A stretch of 64,000 nucleotides of DNA from Janthinobacterium sp. LM6 (lineage in GTDB: Bacteria > Pseudomonadota > Gammaproteobacteria > Burkholderiales > Burkholderiaceae_D), in contig NZ_CP019510.1 in assembly GCF_002002885.1 (NCBI RefSeq), positions 2,170,001 to 2,234,000 on the forward strand, given 5' to 3'. The translations under genes were made by a program, and so were the position numbers. Positions 63,509 through 64,000 of the stretch are shown one piece after another. Each line of letters starts with the position of its first letter. Position 1 is the first letter of the stretch. A model generated the notes under the pieces. The model searched no databases. It was not told where the DNA came from and saw only the letters and a list, made by a program, of their open reading frames with translations.

Positions 63509-63682
63509 GGCGTCGCTCCTGTTGTGCTGACAGGAACAGCTTAGGCGCTTGCCGTGAACCATGACAGATGCAGGAAATCGAAATTGTGATGAATACAGTA
63601 CACTTCGCCGTAGACTGTGCTTATCAAAAAAGCGGGCAACTGTATCTGTGCCGGCCCCGCGCGGCCGCCGCATACTGAAGGG

Positions 63683-64000
63683 ATGAACATGAGCGCGCAT
63701 TTGAATCTGTACGAGCACCTGGCCAACGAGCTGGGCGCGCTGATCGACGCGCGCGTGTTCGCGCCCGGCGACCGCCTGCCGTCGATCCGCCACCTGGCAC
63801 AGCAAAAGCGCATTTCCATCAGTACCGTGATGCAAGCCTTGCGCCTGATGGAAGACCGGGGGCAAGTCGATGCGCGGCCCCAGTCCGGCTATTTCGTGCG
63901 CCACCGGGCGCCGCGCCGGCCCTGCAGTGCCGACGCCCAGCACTTGAAGGAGCCGGCCTTTGTCGGCATCAACAATCTGTTGATGCGCGTGCTGAAGGAC
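63683..64000 (+). CDS. MocR-type regulator, 5' part (cut by the window end)
   Basis: Only the first 104-106 codons are inside the window. They form a GntR winged helix: LYEHLANELGALIDARVFAP, then GDRLPSIRHLAQQKRISIST, VMQALRLMEDRGQVDARPQS and GYFV, followed by a linker leading to the aminotransferase domain. The start is ATG 63683 or, more likely, 63689, which has GAAGGG at a proper distance. It is divergent from the DUF2917 gene, a pairing that suggests it controls that gene and the linked epimerase. Confidence 0.85.
   Translation, partial: MNMSAHLNLYEHLANELGALIDARVFAPGDRLPSIRHLAQQKRISISTVMQALRLMEDRGQVDARPQSGYFVRHRAPRRPCSADAQHLKEPAFVGINNLLMRVLKD

Overview
This 64 kb window is a stretch of chromosome from a GC-rich betaproteobacterium, most likely Oxalobacteraceae close to Janthinobacterium, Massilia or Duganella. 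The basis is the gene content: a betaproteobacterial hemC-hemD-hemX-hemY run beside ppc, the neighbouring pairs nadE-glnB and ftsK-lolA-rarA, phasins, a PEP-CTERM protein, and a primary sigma factor with a long Ala/Lys-rich N-terminal extension. The genus call is inference. I see no prophage, insertion sequence, CRISPR array, rRNA or intact tRNA.

Layout. 0.2-9.2 kb: a compact Tad (tight adherence) type IVc pilus locus. It runs NarL-type regulator, Flp pilin, prepilin peptidase, RcpC, secretin RcpA, a small lipoprotein, TadZ, TadA, TadB, TadC, and closes with a strong terminator. 9.3-16.4 kb: suhB and trmJ diverge, followed by a LysR regulator with an MFS exporter, then a three-gene unit of Tat-exported small subunit, GMC flavoprotein with a C-x5-C-x3-C motif, and lipase. 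16.7-20.3 kb: a giant c-di-GMP enzyme (REC-REC-GAF-PAS-GGDEF-EAL-REC). 20.5-26 kb: two phasin-type proteins, a TetR regulator, a LOG-family hydrolase, a PEP-CTERM protein, a metallopeptidase and a KGG stress protein. 26.3-30.3 kb: purU, yaeQ, a GIN-domain protein, an RlmI-like protein lacking its methyltransferase half, and a higBA toxin-antitoxin pair whose toxin is frameshifted. 30.3-36 kb: a periplasmic cytochrome c pair, a MocR-type regulator, small membrane and SMI1 proteins, an RNase D-like exonuclease and a ProQ/FinO RNA chaperone. 36.2-44 kb: rpoD with an unusual leader, a PAS histidine kinase and ppc. 44-50.9 kb: hemCDXY and PQQ glucose dehydrogenase. 51.4-64 kb: ppa, an acyltransferase-like protein, nadE-glnB, a REP-like doublet, a TRIC channel, trxB-smr, ftsK-lolA-rarA, a sugar-type epimerase, a DUF2917 protein and the start of a second MocR regulator.

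How the genes fit together. Two periplasmic oxidation modules (the FAD GMC unit and PQQ glucose dehydrogenase) and a separate tri-haem/di-haem cytochrome pair suggest a respiratory chain fed by incomplete oxidation of alcohols or sugars. The Tad locus, the c-di-GMP enzyme and the PEP-CTERM protein point to a surface-attached lifestyle. The two phasins indicate polyhydroxyalkanoate storage.

The observations I rate most worth checking are the single-base frameshift in higB with intact higA and a clear operator-like palindrome, the half-length RlmI protein, the promoter/terminator pair without an ORF in front of rpoD, the GMC unit with a possible Fe-S site, the minimal Tad locus without visible TadD/E/F/G, and the inverted REP doublet after glnB. 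No element here can be called a wholly new system from sequence alone.
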